Assembly (NCBI RefSeq): GCF_964340395.1 | Contig: NC_135561.1 | Location: forward strand, 8,461,232-8,511,231 | From: Glandiceps talaboti | Taxonomy: Eukaryota; Hemichordata; Enteropneusta; Spengelidae | DNA: 50,000 bases | Direction of reading: 5' to 3' | Shown here: positions 10,800 through 23,857 of the stretch, one piece after another | How positions within the stretch are numbered: the stretch's first letter is position 1 | Layout of the letters: each line of letters starts with the position of its first letter | Made by a program: the position numbers and the translations under genes | Notes under the pieces: model-generated | Databases searched by the model: none | The model's input: only the letters and a program-made list of their open reading frames with translations | Told to the model about the DNA's origin: nothing

Positions 10800-13700
10800 T
10801 CTAGCGAAATAATTATTTAAAAGTCGGCGCATTCTATGGTAGGATAAGAAAAAACAACGTCACTAATGTTAAGATGGCGACATCATGATTGTATATTTGG
10901 GAAAAGTTATCGTTTATTATTGCCGAAAATCGGGATCTTTAATGAAACAAGTGATTAATAGTTTCCGTCTGACATTAATTGGATTTTAAAAAGACTTGAC
11001 TGTTTTTTAACAGTATGATTATGAATTAAAAGTTTTAAGATGCTATACGATGAGAAACATAGAAATACAAATGGCCGCTTTGACTATAAATCTCAAACGA
11101 CTAGTTATTGAATATAACATTACAAATGGTTTTGTTGGCCCACAGTACAATGAATATAGAAATATCTTCCAGTTAAACATTAATCTATAGCACCTTTAAC
11201 TGATTTTCTAAAATGGCATGTAGTTATTATGAATTCATGCATAAATTAAGCTATCACTTTCAAATAAGGCGTTATAATGATAAAATTAATACATAAATAA
11301 AAAAATCATAGTAAATCATGTTTGGATACGCCAACCCACTTTAAGGTAGATTGTGGGTTGACAGGAATTTCACTGAAAATTAAAATTCTCATTTCTTTAA
11401 ACTTCCTCATAGGGAAGCTTGTTGTGTTATTTTTAAAAATGATAACATAAAGTTGAGGGTTCACATTCCCATTGACTTAACACGATATTCGGTGGCCATA
11501 TTAGATTCTATAAATGACTAAGTTTTGATATCATTTGACGTATTTAAAAAAATGTTTTCAAAGACTCCAGATGCTTAAATTTGACTTAAACTGGGAATAG
11601 GTTGTGGTGTTCTTGAAAACAGTAACTACCATTTTAATGAGTTTACTTCCGAGGCAAGTTCTACGTTAATGCTGTTTGGTTATTACGCAAAAGAAAAAAA
11701 GAATACAAATAATTGATAGAATACTTACATATTTTATTTAATCTCAACTTTAAAATTTACAAGAGGACGACCATGATATTTTATTTTTGTTGAGACTTTT
11801 GCATTTATCAATAATTCTTGACGATACCGGCGGTGCTAGAGAAGATGTATATTGCGCATGTGACTTGAATCCGTGGTGTATGTGCTGTATTTTACACCTC
11901 ATACCGTACAGTGATGAAGATGTGTATGGCAAAAATACGAGCTACATGTGTATATGACGTCACAACATCTCCGGTTGTAGAATATGCATGAATTGGAAGT
12001 CTATCCTGTTTATGTTATCTCACAGACTATTTAGTGATTAAGTTGCTATTGACGAATTAATGTAAATTGATTTGACGTCAGCATATTATTACAGGACATG
12101 TTTTCCAGGTGTCTTATGTCAATGTAATTAACTAGGATCACGCTGTAAACTATAAACTAATTAAGTTGTTTTCAGTTGAGGCATGAACTATGTAAATGAC
12201 ATCGCATGATGACGTAAGCATATTGTGAGGTATTTTCCGTTGTGAATTTTATGTGTATTGTAGAAGCAGGTGAAGAGTGTTGTGTCATTAGAGAAAGTGA
12301 TAGATGGACAAATGAAGGCGTTATACTTTTCTTGACAGATAAAAGTGTTCTAAAGTTAATTTGTTGATTACTATCTCTTCAATATGACTGCTGGCTGGGT
12401 ATGGTTTTGAGATGATCTAGAAACTAAGCATATTTATCCATCGACAATGTTGTGTTAACAAACCCTATTCAAAATTTCTGTATAATGAATTGCAAACATG
12501 TTTAAAACCAAATGGCTATTTCATTAACGCAAATTGTTATCACCGTACTAACCGTTACTTGATTGTGATTGGTGTCGATAGTTGCGTTTTTCAATTTTTC
12601 ATGTGGCTCTTTAATCAGAAAATGACCGTTGTATTTTCTAGTGCTGGGGCCAGAATTTACCGGGGGGAGGCTGGGGAGAAATTACTGCTGTCAAAATGTT
12701 TTTTTTGCAGGCCCCCTTCAAGCTCTCAAAAAGGTTAATGGCTCCCCGAAATGAACCCAAGAATATTTTTAACCCCTCCCCTTTCCGGCTGCACATATTT
12801 TAATGTGTAATTATATAGTGCCCCCTCCATCTACTCTACAGAGATGTACAGCCTGGTACACTACATTACACACTATGGAAATCAAATCACCCATACATAA
12901 CAATGAGAGATTTCTTTACAACTAGATGCAGGCTTTGCGAAAAAAGATCTCACATTGAGCTGTAACCTATTCTTGGAAATACTTGACCAGCAGAGTTTTC
13001 TCTTTCAATCTTAATTCTGGGCATGAACAAAATATTTCGGGACCCCTCCTTTCAAACCATGAGAATTTTCATTTCCCCCCTTTTGAACCCTCAATTATTT
13101 TCACGGCGCCCCCCCCCCCATTTCTCCCCATTGCCGTAAATTCTGATCCCAGCCTAGAGATATCAATCTATCTGTATTCAAAATTAAGGTTCCCTTTCAT
13201 GGATATCAGTTTTACAATCTAAGACTTATGTTTGCCTCATGAATAGATACCGCCTTTCATGTTCCATACTTATCCATTATATTGCAACTATCTCTGGGTG
13301 AATAGGCTGATTAAAGCTTACCTAATCACACACTGTCTTTCATTTATAACGCCTACGTTTCACCACAAGAATCTACTTTTAACAAGTTGTGTTAGCAATC
13401 AACTGATTTTGAGTAGGCAACTTAATCATGACATTTTAACGCAGCGTCACACTGTCGGCTACAACACATTTATGTGATATGTAATGGTGATATATTACTT
13501 TCTTCTTTTTATTTAATTTGGGATCACTAACATTCAATTTTGATGTTGAAAGATGGTTCTCCATAAAAGATATATCAACATACGCTTGGGTAGATATGAA
13601 AGTATCGAGGGATATATGTAATGAGGTCTTGTATATGCAATGAGGTCACGTCATCCCACTTTTTATTCAAATTGCCCTATATCTGTTGATTGGACTGGGA

Positions 13701-15004
13701 ATGTTTTCCTATCTTTTGAGTATATGAAATGTAACTTCGGTATGTATGGCTGATTAAATTATCATGATTTGTTTGCGGCATCACGTTCGTTCACCGTTTC
13801 ATAACAGAGCGATCGTTAGAAAAAACTTCATGTCAAATTTTATTTACGTTAGGAAACCATGTGTATTTTACATCGAACATCATTTTCCAGATTTTCAAGA
13901 TGGCGACTAAGGAGAGGGGTTCCATGCAAATTCAAGTTGTCCTCGACATGGCTAAATTTGACGACCAAACTTTTTCCAATAATTCTGCATAATACTTGTG
14001 TAGATAGCAGCTAGTTTATCAAGTAACGTCTCATGTTGTGCAATGCTTGCTTTCACATGAGAGCATTTTCTGCAGCGCATGTCACATGGACAACCTATTT
14101 CAAAATGGCACACTCTTCTGACTATCCTACACAGCCAAATATTCTTGAATGTTAGGTTTTGTTTGAGGGATTACTTTAGTGTCGCAGTTTTCATTGGACA
14201 AGTTCATAAGGTACTAGTGTTTTACAGAGTTAGTTTCTATTTCTAAGCGGTAAATAAACTAGTAATTATCGCCATGGCCACAGGGCGCTTTTGGCGGGAA
14301 GACAACGTACTTTCATTCATTATGTTATATTTTCCCTCTCCCATGATATCAATTATGATATTATGTATAATGCTATAACACAAGGCATTAGTCGTGCATC
14401 AGTGACAGAAAATACTTATACATGTTGAGAATGATTCATGTTGTTGATATATCTAGGAAAAAATACAAGTAATGGAGGAAATCGCTTTAGAAGGACTACA
14501 ATTTTATCACAGTAATCTACTCTCAAATCAATTATTGCTTTTAGAAAATAACATCGAAGTTCTCATTAATGTTTAACATCATTTATTTATTTCCTAGCAA
14601 CCATGTAGTAATTGGTTTCTATGACTGTTTATTGTACAAAATGGTCACATTGAACGGAAATTACAGTAGTATTCCCAATAACAGGGCGTTGGTTTTTGTC
14701 GGTGTTAATGTAATACAGGAGAGTATATAACCCACAGGTCAACCAATTTCCTATCAAACACAAGTGTATAAATAGAGATAAAAAATATTGGGGCATGATG
14801 TATGTCCATCACCACCTCATTTTATGTTCATTCTCCTTTTAATTCTATAGAATCCATTTCCATTTTGGAATGGACATCAATCAACACCGAAGGTTTGAAA
14901 TTGGGGTCTGTATCTACGACATACTTACATGTATTATGACAATTTAGCCAATAGTATTTCGGAACGCAATTATTTGTGCATTAATTATTGTATTTAACCA
15001 TTCT
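10800..15004. other. Unannotated AT-rich stretch with degenerate C/G-rich patches
   Basis: No supported gene. Around 12640-13135 there are repeated short C-rich words (for example ACCCCTCC near 12772 and 13039, and a C10 run near 13109-13118), suggesting an old C-rich repeat. ATGGCGAC words, similar to YY1 sites, occur near 10873 and 13901. Confidence 0.45.
11955..12217. promoter_or_regulatory. Cluster of three CRE/ATF-type octamers
   Basis: Two perfect TGACGTCA palindromes (11955-11962 and 12073-12080) and one TGACGTAA (12210-12217) fall within 263 bp. TGACGTCA is the known binding site of bZIP CREB/ATF proteins. No exon or promoter was recognised next to them, so enhancer function is an inference. 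Confidence 0.35.
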
Positions 15005-15084
15005 TAATGGTAAATAAATGGTAAATAAAAGCGGCGTGAACTCTTAGTGGTAAACAGTGGTAAACAGAAGCAGCGTGAAAATAT
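15005..15084. repeat. Two-copy 40-bp tandem repeat
   Basis: Each copy contains two GGTAAA words followed by an AAGCRGCGTGAA word (15005-15044 and 15045-15084). The copies differ at several bases, so the duplication is not recent. Confidence 0.65.
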
Positions 15085-16982
15085 CGTACATTGTTTCAGA
15101 TGAGAATGTTTAAGGTTTGTTTAACTTTATATTTCAAATACTCTGTTCTTGAGGAAAGCGCCGTAAAGGTATTGTATATTGTTTTACATGGGATTGCTAT
15201 TTCATGACTGGAAATGAATACAACATACTATGATGCTGCATAATGGCAAGCATGGTATAGTAAATATTACATAGACAAAACATCACAATGCAACACTCAT
15301 AATGCAGCTGCTGAGAAGATCTGTATTGATTTACATATCAGAAAGGAATTTCGCATGTGGAAGTTTATCATCGATCTTTTTAAAATATTGTCTATGGTGA
15401 TTATCATAACACAATTGTTTGCGAAGTTAAATCTTTAGATAAACAAATGACGGCAACAAATGTCTGAATATTCATGATGTGGTAATGTGTCAATCTTGGC
15501 GTCAGTGTTACCATGGAGATAATGGAAGAAATTACGAGATTAAAGATGTAAATGGTGCTTGATTGACGTATACGTGCATCATTGGTATTCTTAGATGAAG
15601 ATTATTGTGTTATGACGTCGAACAACAATTTAGGATATTAAACGTGAAACAAACAACAACGAGCAGATCACTGCCATATGGCAATAAGTTTACTAATTCG
15701 ATTTTTTTAAATATCTAAACACTTCATATCCAGGTGGAAAATTCTTGCTTTCCTATGATATCGATGTATATGTCTCGTAGTCAAAGCATTAACTTTTTTC
15801 CGCTGCGATTACTGACTTGTCGACATGTGATGAAATGATGACGTAAGCTAAACCGTCAAACCTGTCTAATGTACCGTCGAAGTTACTCTCTTTTGTGCTG
15901 TTTGCTCCTATATTTGATTCAAATGCGTGGGCTCATTTTCATTTTACGTAGTTCTGTCAATTAATTCGATTAGAAAAATTGATTCAGATCTCGCACACGT
16001 TTACGAAATTGATCTGCCGATGACACTGCATAGTGACAAGCAAACAAGATCAATCTCGTACTCCTTCTAGCTTGGCCAATTAGTACCCCTGATGACCTCT
16101 CTCATTACATTACAATCCCAGGCATTGCATTTTAATCTGCCGAGTTCAATATGTTTAAAAACGTCCACCCCAGATGTATGTGACATATTCTGCTGTGTAA
16201 GACCGGATATTAAGTTGGTAAACTACTGGACGACCAGTATTGTTTATAGATTAGGTAGGACACGATTTCACAATCTATATCATCCCATGGTATTGACATC
16301 CCATAAGTTGATAAATTAACACATAACTAAAAAAATATTAAAACGTTTGAGTAAAACGAATTGAAACCAGCTTACACTAGAGTTTGATAATTTACAAGAC
16401 ATCCGAGGTGAGTAACAGAAAAAAGTAACACATACTAGTTAATCGTAACTACAATAAAAAAAAACTTTTGAAAGGTGCATACTATATGTCGATTATTCAT
16501 CATACCATTAGTACTAAGTTCCTACCAACACAGCCAACAGCGATTTACATATCTCGACATTGGATGCCAACAAGTATTCTACAGAATAAAGATACGATAT
16601 GCCACCTTGGTTTCAAATATTCCAATATGTAATATTGTTGAAATAGTGAATCGCTGGGTCTGTCGTGAAATACTTACGGTTTGTGTAAACTAAGCGCGTA
16701 GGTTTTTTCAAAGTATACATGTGGAGAAAAACTAAAAGCTACATTAGCAAGTTTTTTAGGACACCTATGTCCTGAAATCATAAATTGATGTATTAATTTA
16801 TATGGAATTTGAAGTGTTCCCTCTTTAGATATAGCCTAATGACTGAAAATCGAAGATTATACAAATAATTAATATTCACAGAATATTTACGAAAACCTAA
16901 TCACTTCTTGTCATTACCGTATGGAAGATGCGAAGCACGTTTAATTAGAATTGATGCAGTGGTTTTTGAAATATCGGGTCGA
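15085..16982. other. Unannotated AT-rich stretch
   Basis: No gene or defined element seen. The open frames at 16092-16319 and 16475-16693 have no supporting splice sites or motifs. Confidence 0.45.
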
Positions 16983-17034
16983 CATACATACATACATACA
17001 TACATACATACATACATGCAGACAGGCAGGCAGG
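16983..17034. repeat. (ACAT)n microsatellite changing to (CAGG)n
   Basis: About nine ACAT units pass through ATGCAGA into three CAGG units at the right end. It is a small version of the compound arrays seen elsewhere in the window. Confidence 0.85.
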
Positions 17035-19351
17035 CAAAAACATTAAAAATAACTTTCCGTTTCGAAAGTTAAAAATAATATATTGCAAACCAGTATTGAA
17101 TCTATGTTTCGTGAAAGCTTCCATCCATCATAATGGAAAACGGCATGCATACAATAATAAACCAATATAAAGCAATATCAGAATGAGAAATCCATATTTT
17201 TCATGTATCAAAAAGGACATATGAAGCACAAGATTGATCGATTTCAGGTCAGTGTGATTTATAGATTTTAAAGCCCGTGAGAAAAATGTATCCCGGGTTA
17301 TACAAGAAAGTGTTCTGCAAGAGAGAAGGACCTATATTGAACCGTGATCATGAATATTTTATGGCATGCAAGAACTGTAATCCCTATGACCCAGATCGTA
17401 ATATTGACAAGGAATCAACACGTAATTCAAAATTTTGTTTAACCCCTTGCATGACTTCACATCACTGAAACATTGATAGGAGAATCGGAGTAGACTCAAT
17501 GTAAGGAGAATACGTAGATTTGGAGATGTTCAATTATCTATTCCCTACCAGAAAGCATGTATACGAAGAGTAAAATGTGAAGGTATATTTTTATATTGAG
17601 CTTGCAATTGTGTACAGTGTACAGCATGTTCTCAGGCACTACATTTGCATCTGTTGTGACTGAGGGCAAAGACATCTTTGAATATTGATTATTGGGAGCA
17701 TGGAAGAGTTTCATTAGCTGTACTCTTGTGTTGAGTACATACTTGTAATTTGTGGGAAATACGATGTGAATATTTACATTTAGAGTTCAACACACTTCTT
17801 TGTACTTTCTTAATTCATGAAAAAATCAGCTGTGTAAGCACCGTGAGTGTAATGTGCTTTATTATGTTTATACAAAGTCAAATAATGTTAACACTGGTTT
17901 GTTTATTGTAAAAATCGAAATGAAATAGAGTAAGAGAATCGCGACTACGCATACAGAACATTGATTAATGTATTAAAATCTAAGCCTGTTTTTTTTTAAA
18001 AGTTCATAACAAAAAGTGATATACATATGTAATAATACTTTTTGAATCTTTTGATTGTAAATGTCTGTTTTCTATTGTCTAAGTTTAATTTAGTAAAGGA
18101 TTAATCAATGCCCTGAATTCATATGATAAATTATTACTAATAAAAAGTTCAGCCGACGTGATTTCTAAAGAATTATCCACTGTTCATATTTGAGTTCAAT
18201 GAATGGCTGTGGCCCCTGTCAGCTTTTTACTTTCCAGTAAATTAGTTTACGAGAAACGTATGAAAGTAAGCTCTTTGAATAAGATCAAAATGCTACTGGC
18301 ATTTCCAACATGATCAATAAACCCATGGATTAACAAAACATGCACGACTTTCAGTCTTTACTTTTTTTTCATATTGCGCTAGAAGTCAGTACAAAGGTGA
18401 TCAATAGAGAGGTTTAGATACGTGTATTTACGTGTGTTCTATACGCATAGCGTCATAGTCACATGATTCGAAGCAACCCAGGCGTTCCGTATCAGACAAT
18501 GCTACGTCAAAATAGCAGTCTACACGTAACTTTACATACGTGTTAAGTTTTCGTCATTTTTTCCTCTATTAAATGTCATGTTTTATATCAAAGTTCGGAA
18601 GCATAACTTTTAACTTATTGTTTGGTTTTTGGTTTGGGTAGTTGCAGGAAAAATGGCAAAAATACCGACAAATTTAGAAAACAAAGTCATGAGTTTGGCC
18701 TTATGGACAGAAGATGTCAACGAGTAAACTAAACACAACTTTGTATGTGTCATTACGTGTACGCTTGTACGATAATGCTCTCGTGGGCGTACGCTTTCTA
18801 ATGTGTATCTAGATCTCTGTATTATTGGTCGCGGATTCGTAGAGTATAGAGCATTTTGCTACCAAAGAATTTGATCAGCGACAAAGCATTTACTGGGCTA
18901 TGAAACAAGTTTAACTGAAATCAATACAATACCTAGCTAGTGTAATGGCGGTAGTAATGCAAGATTCATATATGAGGCAAAATGGCTATGATGATAAATC
19001 TGTTACTATTATGTCTTCAAATATCGGTAGAAAATTAACGACATTGTTAAAAGTTTGATATCACGTTTTAACTTATTTATTAAAAAAATCCCCACCAAAG
19101 TAATTGATTCTTGAGCCATCTAAAATTCCATTGGCTGAGTACATAATTGTGTATCGATTACAGAGTGCTGACGGCAATGTTGCTCTCTTTAGATGGTATT
19201 ACAACGGCCAGATCGTGATCACAGATTTCAAATTGGATTAGTGTGACATATTGTAATATAAATGATTTATATCCAGATATAGATGCAATCTTATACAATG
19301 TATGGAAAACATTTTCCCAAAGAAACCCTTCTCTAAATGACCTATCATTAC
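17035..19351. other. Unannotated AT-rich stretch
   Basis: No supported gene. A cysteine-containing open frame at 17277-17468 was considered and not accepted, because its only upstream AG has no pyrimidine tract. Confidence 0.45.
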
Positions 19352-19680
19352 CAAATGTATCATATTTCATAATTTTCAAAGTAATTTGTTGCCATAGTTA
19401 CTATAATGTTAGTTTTAAGGAATACAACACAATTACATGTTCAATATTAATTCACAACCTAATATGCAATTTACAGCATAATGTAAAATAAATAACACTA
19501 TAAAGTATGTAAACCATATCCTACCACGCCTGTCAAGGCGAAACGTGTTATTTTTCATACTTTTAAAAATAATTTGTTTCCATAGTTACCATACTATTAC
19601 TCATTAAGGATACAATAAATGAAATGTATGAAAATGATATTTTCGATATTAATTCACAAATTGCCACATTGTAAACTTTC
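19352..19680. repeat. Diverged tandem repeat of about 188 bp, two copies
   Basis: AATTTGTTGCCATAGTTA at about 19383 reappears as AATTTGTTTCCATAGTTA at about 19571. In both copies it is followed by GGA/TACAA and then by ATATTAATTCACAA. The copies are strongly diverged between these words. The layout recalls the tandem cores of the composite elements at 23.7 and 44.5 kb, but no microsatellite or end was found. Confidence 0.55.
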
Positions 19681-21574
19681 TCTTAGTATCGTAAACCATT
19701 AAAACCATAAATGTTCTAAAGCACACTTTGCTTTCCCCTATGATTCACGTTTCTAACCTGAATCTAAAATTTGTTAATAATAGAGACGTTTTTAAGAAAC
19801 TTATTTCACTCGTTTAAGTTAACAGTACACTTAAACATTTGGCTTATCCTAGAACAAGCCCACATTCATCGAAATACATGTATATCACACTCAAATAATA
19901 CAGTACAACCCACTCCAAAAATTTAACATGTGCACCAGTCAAGACCAAGAAAGTAGTGCGACCAGTTTTGTATCACTACGCCTGACTACAGACTAAAATC
20001 TGACTATTACTGAGATTGTAATAAGAGTTCTCAATGAAGCCCTATCGCAAGTTTATACTATTTATTATCAAATTGACTCTGCACTGGCAATAATCTTCAG
20101 GATATACGTAGTGTGCAAGATTTATAAGCGAATGCCTTATTTTGTTATATATAATCATATTTCGATTATGATATCCTTAACTGTTTATATTTATAAATTC
20201 TATATCCCTACTTTGCTAGTATGTTGGAACTTAACTCGGCTGCGTAAAAGGTTCTTTTTGTAAACCATTGTGTAATCTAGGTAATTGAACAAGGCGCGCT
20301 TTATTGGACATTTATATAGACAAAACTGTGGGACACTAATACTCAAAATTAAGAATATCAGTGTGCAATTTTGGGAAGTGCTCAAAATTAGTAATTAGGA
20401 TAGAAGTGTGCCCCCTATGGTTAACTTGACATTCTTGTTTATCTTGTCTTGTTGATTAGTTACTCATTCGATACCCATCAGTGTGGTCGCATCAATCACA
20501 GTAAAATGTATTTCCGTTACAGTATTTATTTATGAGGTCAGTGTGATGGGAATGGTTTATCAGGTTTAGTTTCCATATCATAATTAAAAGTTATGATATA
20601 TTTTCTCAATCGTGAGTTGATTATATTCCATAATGTTTTAAGGAAAGTGATATCATTTTATAATAGAGGCCCGCAATGTGTTAGAGATATTGAAGTAACC
20701 CATTGCATTCACGTATTACCATTAATTGCAGCACAATCAGTTGATAATTGCATTATGTCCGTAACTTAGACTGATTGAAGTGCATTGGGGTAGGCGATGT
20801 ATGGGTTATATATATTGCAATATTGAAAGGTCCACTGTAAGCATTAATATACCGGGATTTCCAACAATGGTTTACCTAGACATACACTAATATAATTAAT
20901 TTATGAATAAATTGTAGAATTGAATTAAAGACAAATATCAATGTACATGTCTTGCTGCCATCTATCCATTTCTCGGTTTCATTTAAATTGAACATGAGCA
21001 ATCTGAAGACAAACGTCTCTGTGGGAGACGTAAAAAATATTGCATGGCAAAATTGACGTTGTCAAGCAATTCTGTTTTCTTAGGAACAACGGATAGATAT
21101 TAAATTTTTAATTATATTTGATACTGAAGACAATCCCGTCAGGAAATGCAACGCTGAGTATTATTACAATATAATTACGCCAATAACTCATTGCCCTAAA
21201 GTCGACGATAACTGAAACAAAATGAACGAAACATAAGCAATGCAATAAGACATATCATAAATTGTACACATGCCACCCAATCAAAACAAATTAATCATAG
21301 ATTTCAATATGGATATTGCAGTCATGATGCAACATATACGGGTATATGGAATAGCGATTTAATTCATTTAGTTATATATACCAAAGGGATACGTAGAAGT
21401 CCCTGTCATATTATTTTTCCGAATTCCCTCTTTTAAGTCTTATTTTCGTTATATTTTAATCAAATATGATGTCACAGTGACACATAGGTCAAATTATTAC
21501 AAAACTGCCTGATATTGTGTTGCCAGGAATTTATTTCTTTTGGTTAACTTCGCTGTAATCTAATTGTAGTTCTG
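19681..21574. other. Unannotated AT-rich stretch
   Basis: No supported exon. A 7-bp hairpin (ACGTCTC/GAGACGT) lies near 21013-21031. Confidence 0.45.
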
Positions 21575-21660
21575 AAAATGGTAGGGTAGGTAGACTGTTT
21601 TTTTAATTTAATATATTTTTTTCTGTATGAGTGTCTATTGTTTTCCAAATGGTCTGTGTT
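21575..21660 (+). repeat. Dispersed repeat A, copy 2
   Basis: Matches the element at 7430-7541: GGTAGGGTAGGTAGA, T-rich tract, GAGTGTCTA, TTGTTTTCCAAATGGTCTGTGTT. This copy lacks about 15 bp between GTGTCTA and TTGTTTTCC. Sequence upstream of GGTAGG differs from copy 1, so the shared element seems to begin near there. Confidence 0.6.
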
Positions 21661-21783
21661 TACAATACTAATTGATTAGTATTTACAATCACATTTCCCA
21701 TGATGCAATATTCAACATGGCGGGTTTACAAGTTCCCTATTACAAAGCGTGATACTGTAACAGTGTCTTTTGCAAAGAGCATG

Positions 21784-21972
21784 CCTAAATTGCCATTCTG
21801 CAAAGTTTTTCATGCGCCAAAATAAATACGTTTAAATTATACACTATATATAGTATGCTATCTTTCTCATTTTGTTTTAGTCTAAGTCTAAGAAAGATAG
21901 CATATAGTGTATATTATAAACTTTACGTATTTATTTTAGCTCATGAAAAACATGGCGGAATTGCAATTTAGG
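21784..21972. mobile_element. Foldback/MITE-like element with ~83-bp inverted arms
   Basis: The left arm (21784-21867, starting CCTAAATTGC) and right arm (21891-21972, ending GCAATTTAGG) are imperfect reverse complements over their whole length around a 23-nt loop. Both contain AAATAAATACG and the innermost word GCTATCTTTCT or its complement. ATG directly flanks both ends and could be a 3-bp target duplication. There is no coding capacity, so a non-autonomous DNA transposon or a palindromic duplication are the options. Indels between the arms indicate age. Confidence 0.7.
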
Positions 21973-23110
21973 ATGTTTCAGGCGCACTTTAATTTGGCGG
22001 ACAATGCACGGGATCGAGAATGTATACGCTATTTGTAAATATTCAATGGAAATGTTGTTTGACACCTTTCACAGCAGCTGAATATAGAAATATGGCAACC
22101 GGTGAAGAATGTGAGCAGGACTTATTTCTGCTAAAATAAATCCAGCTCAGGAAAACACACCCCTACAGTCTGACGCTTTCCCTAGCGGATTCGTGAGCTA
22201 TCACACGAATACCATTAACCGACTCTTAGACAAAGAAAGGTTACGAAAGTACTTAGGTGCCTAAAACTTCGGTTGCCATGACATGTGTACAGCATCTTCG
22301 AGTATCGTGATAACAACCTAAGTTATTTTGGTTTGTGAACTTTAAAAGCAAAGAAAATGTCATCTTATACCAAAGGATAAATCAACATCAGTTGTCCACA
22401 CTTAGTGAATTCGTACTCGTTCCAATGCAAGAATCACGATTTCCAATAACACACATCAGATAGCATAAAATCGTGACTTCTAATAATTGCTATTGACATA
22501 AGTTTGTATTATAGAAACCTTTTCCGATTCTGCTTGAGAACTGTCAATAGACTATAAACTGTAATTCAAGCATGGTGACAGATAACCCGAGATATTATGT
22601 CTTTTATGTAAACTTACTGTGGAATATTGATGGGTTTCTGAACAAGTTCGATTCGTGGATGTTATTGACGTAGCTTTACCCACTGTTCTTTATCTCGCGG
22701 CCATATTGACTTTACTATATTTCATAGTTCAGTGTTAGATTTCTTAAATCTGCCTTACTCAGTTCGAATATATATTCACTCTTTGTGTAATATCCAAATG
22801 CCACTGGCATCTACAAAATGATCAAATGCATTCACGTTTTAACAACCGATGTACATGGCATTTTCACGGTTATCGTTTACAGTTTTTTGCCACAAGTCAA
22901 TACAAATTAAAGGCAATCACATCATGTTTACTCAAGGAGTCGGGCATTAGAAATGTGACTAAGACACGTTTCAACCTTGGAGGTTTTTTTTCAGATGTAC
23001 ACAAAGAAAATCGAATACCCTTGGTTCAGAAGTTCCTAGTGTGCAAAACAATGATTATAGATTTGTATAGTGGCAGATATCCCCTAACATCAACACGCAA
23101 TCGATAATGA
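21973..23110. other. Unannotated AT-rich stretch
   Basis: No supported gene. The 93-codon frame at 22826-23107 shows no recognisable family or splice context. Confidence 0.45.
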
Positions 23111-23200
23111 ATTCATGTATTTACTTTATTTATCCTCGGTGGCTCCTTAAGTAGTCAGTATTTCTTTATAAGGAGGCCGAGACAAAAAATACGGGAAAAG
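23111..23200 (-). mobile_element. Possible 3' tail of a non-LTR retrotransposon
   Basis: Read on the minus strand the segment has GTCTCGGCCTCCTTA, a loop, TAAGGAGCCACCGAGGA, then TAAATAAAGTAAATA. The stem-loop followed by short A-rich repeats resembles the 3' ends of CR1/L2/RTE-type LINEs. No reverse transcriptase reading frame is next to it, so it would be a severely 5'-truncated copy. The assignment rests on shape only. Confidence 0.3.
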
Positions 23201-23724
23201 AGACAACATATCACAATCACAAGACTACACCATAATGTGATACATTAAAAAGACAAGGAAGAGTGCAAGTAGACAAAAATATCACATACATGCTTATAAA
23301 ACTGTTAAAATTAATTAAACCTCTTTAAGAAATGTTTATAGGAAATCGTAAGAATCAACGGTCACATTATCCTTTATGCCGATAGATTTCCACTACATTG
23401 TATATGTTTTGCTACGTCATCGAGGATGTGAAGAATTGATGTCACAATATCATATCATATCTTGGAGCCATGTGAGATTTATTTGGTTGACACAATGATC
23501 GTGTATTGATTATGAAAATATACAGCTAACCTTTGTGTGATATAGATCATGGCCTATTTGAAATATGCATCGGGTACATTCATATAAAATTGCACAGACC
23601 TGCTTAAAATCAGTGCATGAAATGTCGTGACATAAAAATATTTTGATCAGTACATTCACATTATATTGCCATGAACAGATTTTAGATCATTCCATTCATA
23701 TGACATAGCCATGAACAGATTTTT

Positions 23725-23792
23725 ACCTCCCGTAAGGGTACGGGAGGTATTAAAAGGGGGGTGTCTGTCTGTGTGTGTGTGTCATATGTCCG

Positions 23793-23857
<65 letters not shown>

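Noticed and set aside
17277-17468. Cysteine-containing frame (CKREGP...FMACKNCNPYDPD...FCLTPC)
   Set aside because: Composition is protein-like, but the only possible acceptor (TTATAG) lacks a pyrimidine tract and no family is recognised.
19520-19560. Possible hammerhead (CCTGTCAAGGCGAAACGTG)
   Set aside because: It has GAAAC and a GCC/GGC stem, but lacks the CUGANGA box and a cleavage triplet with stem I.
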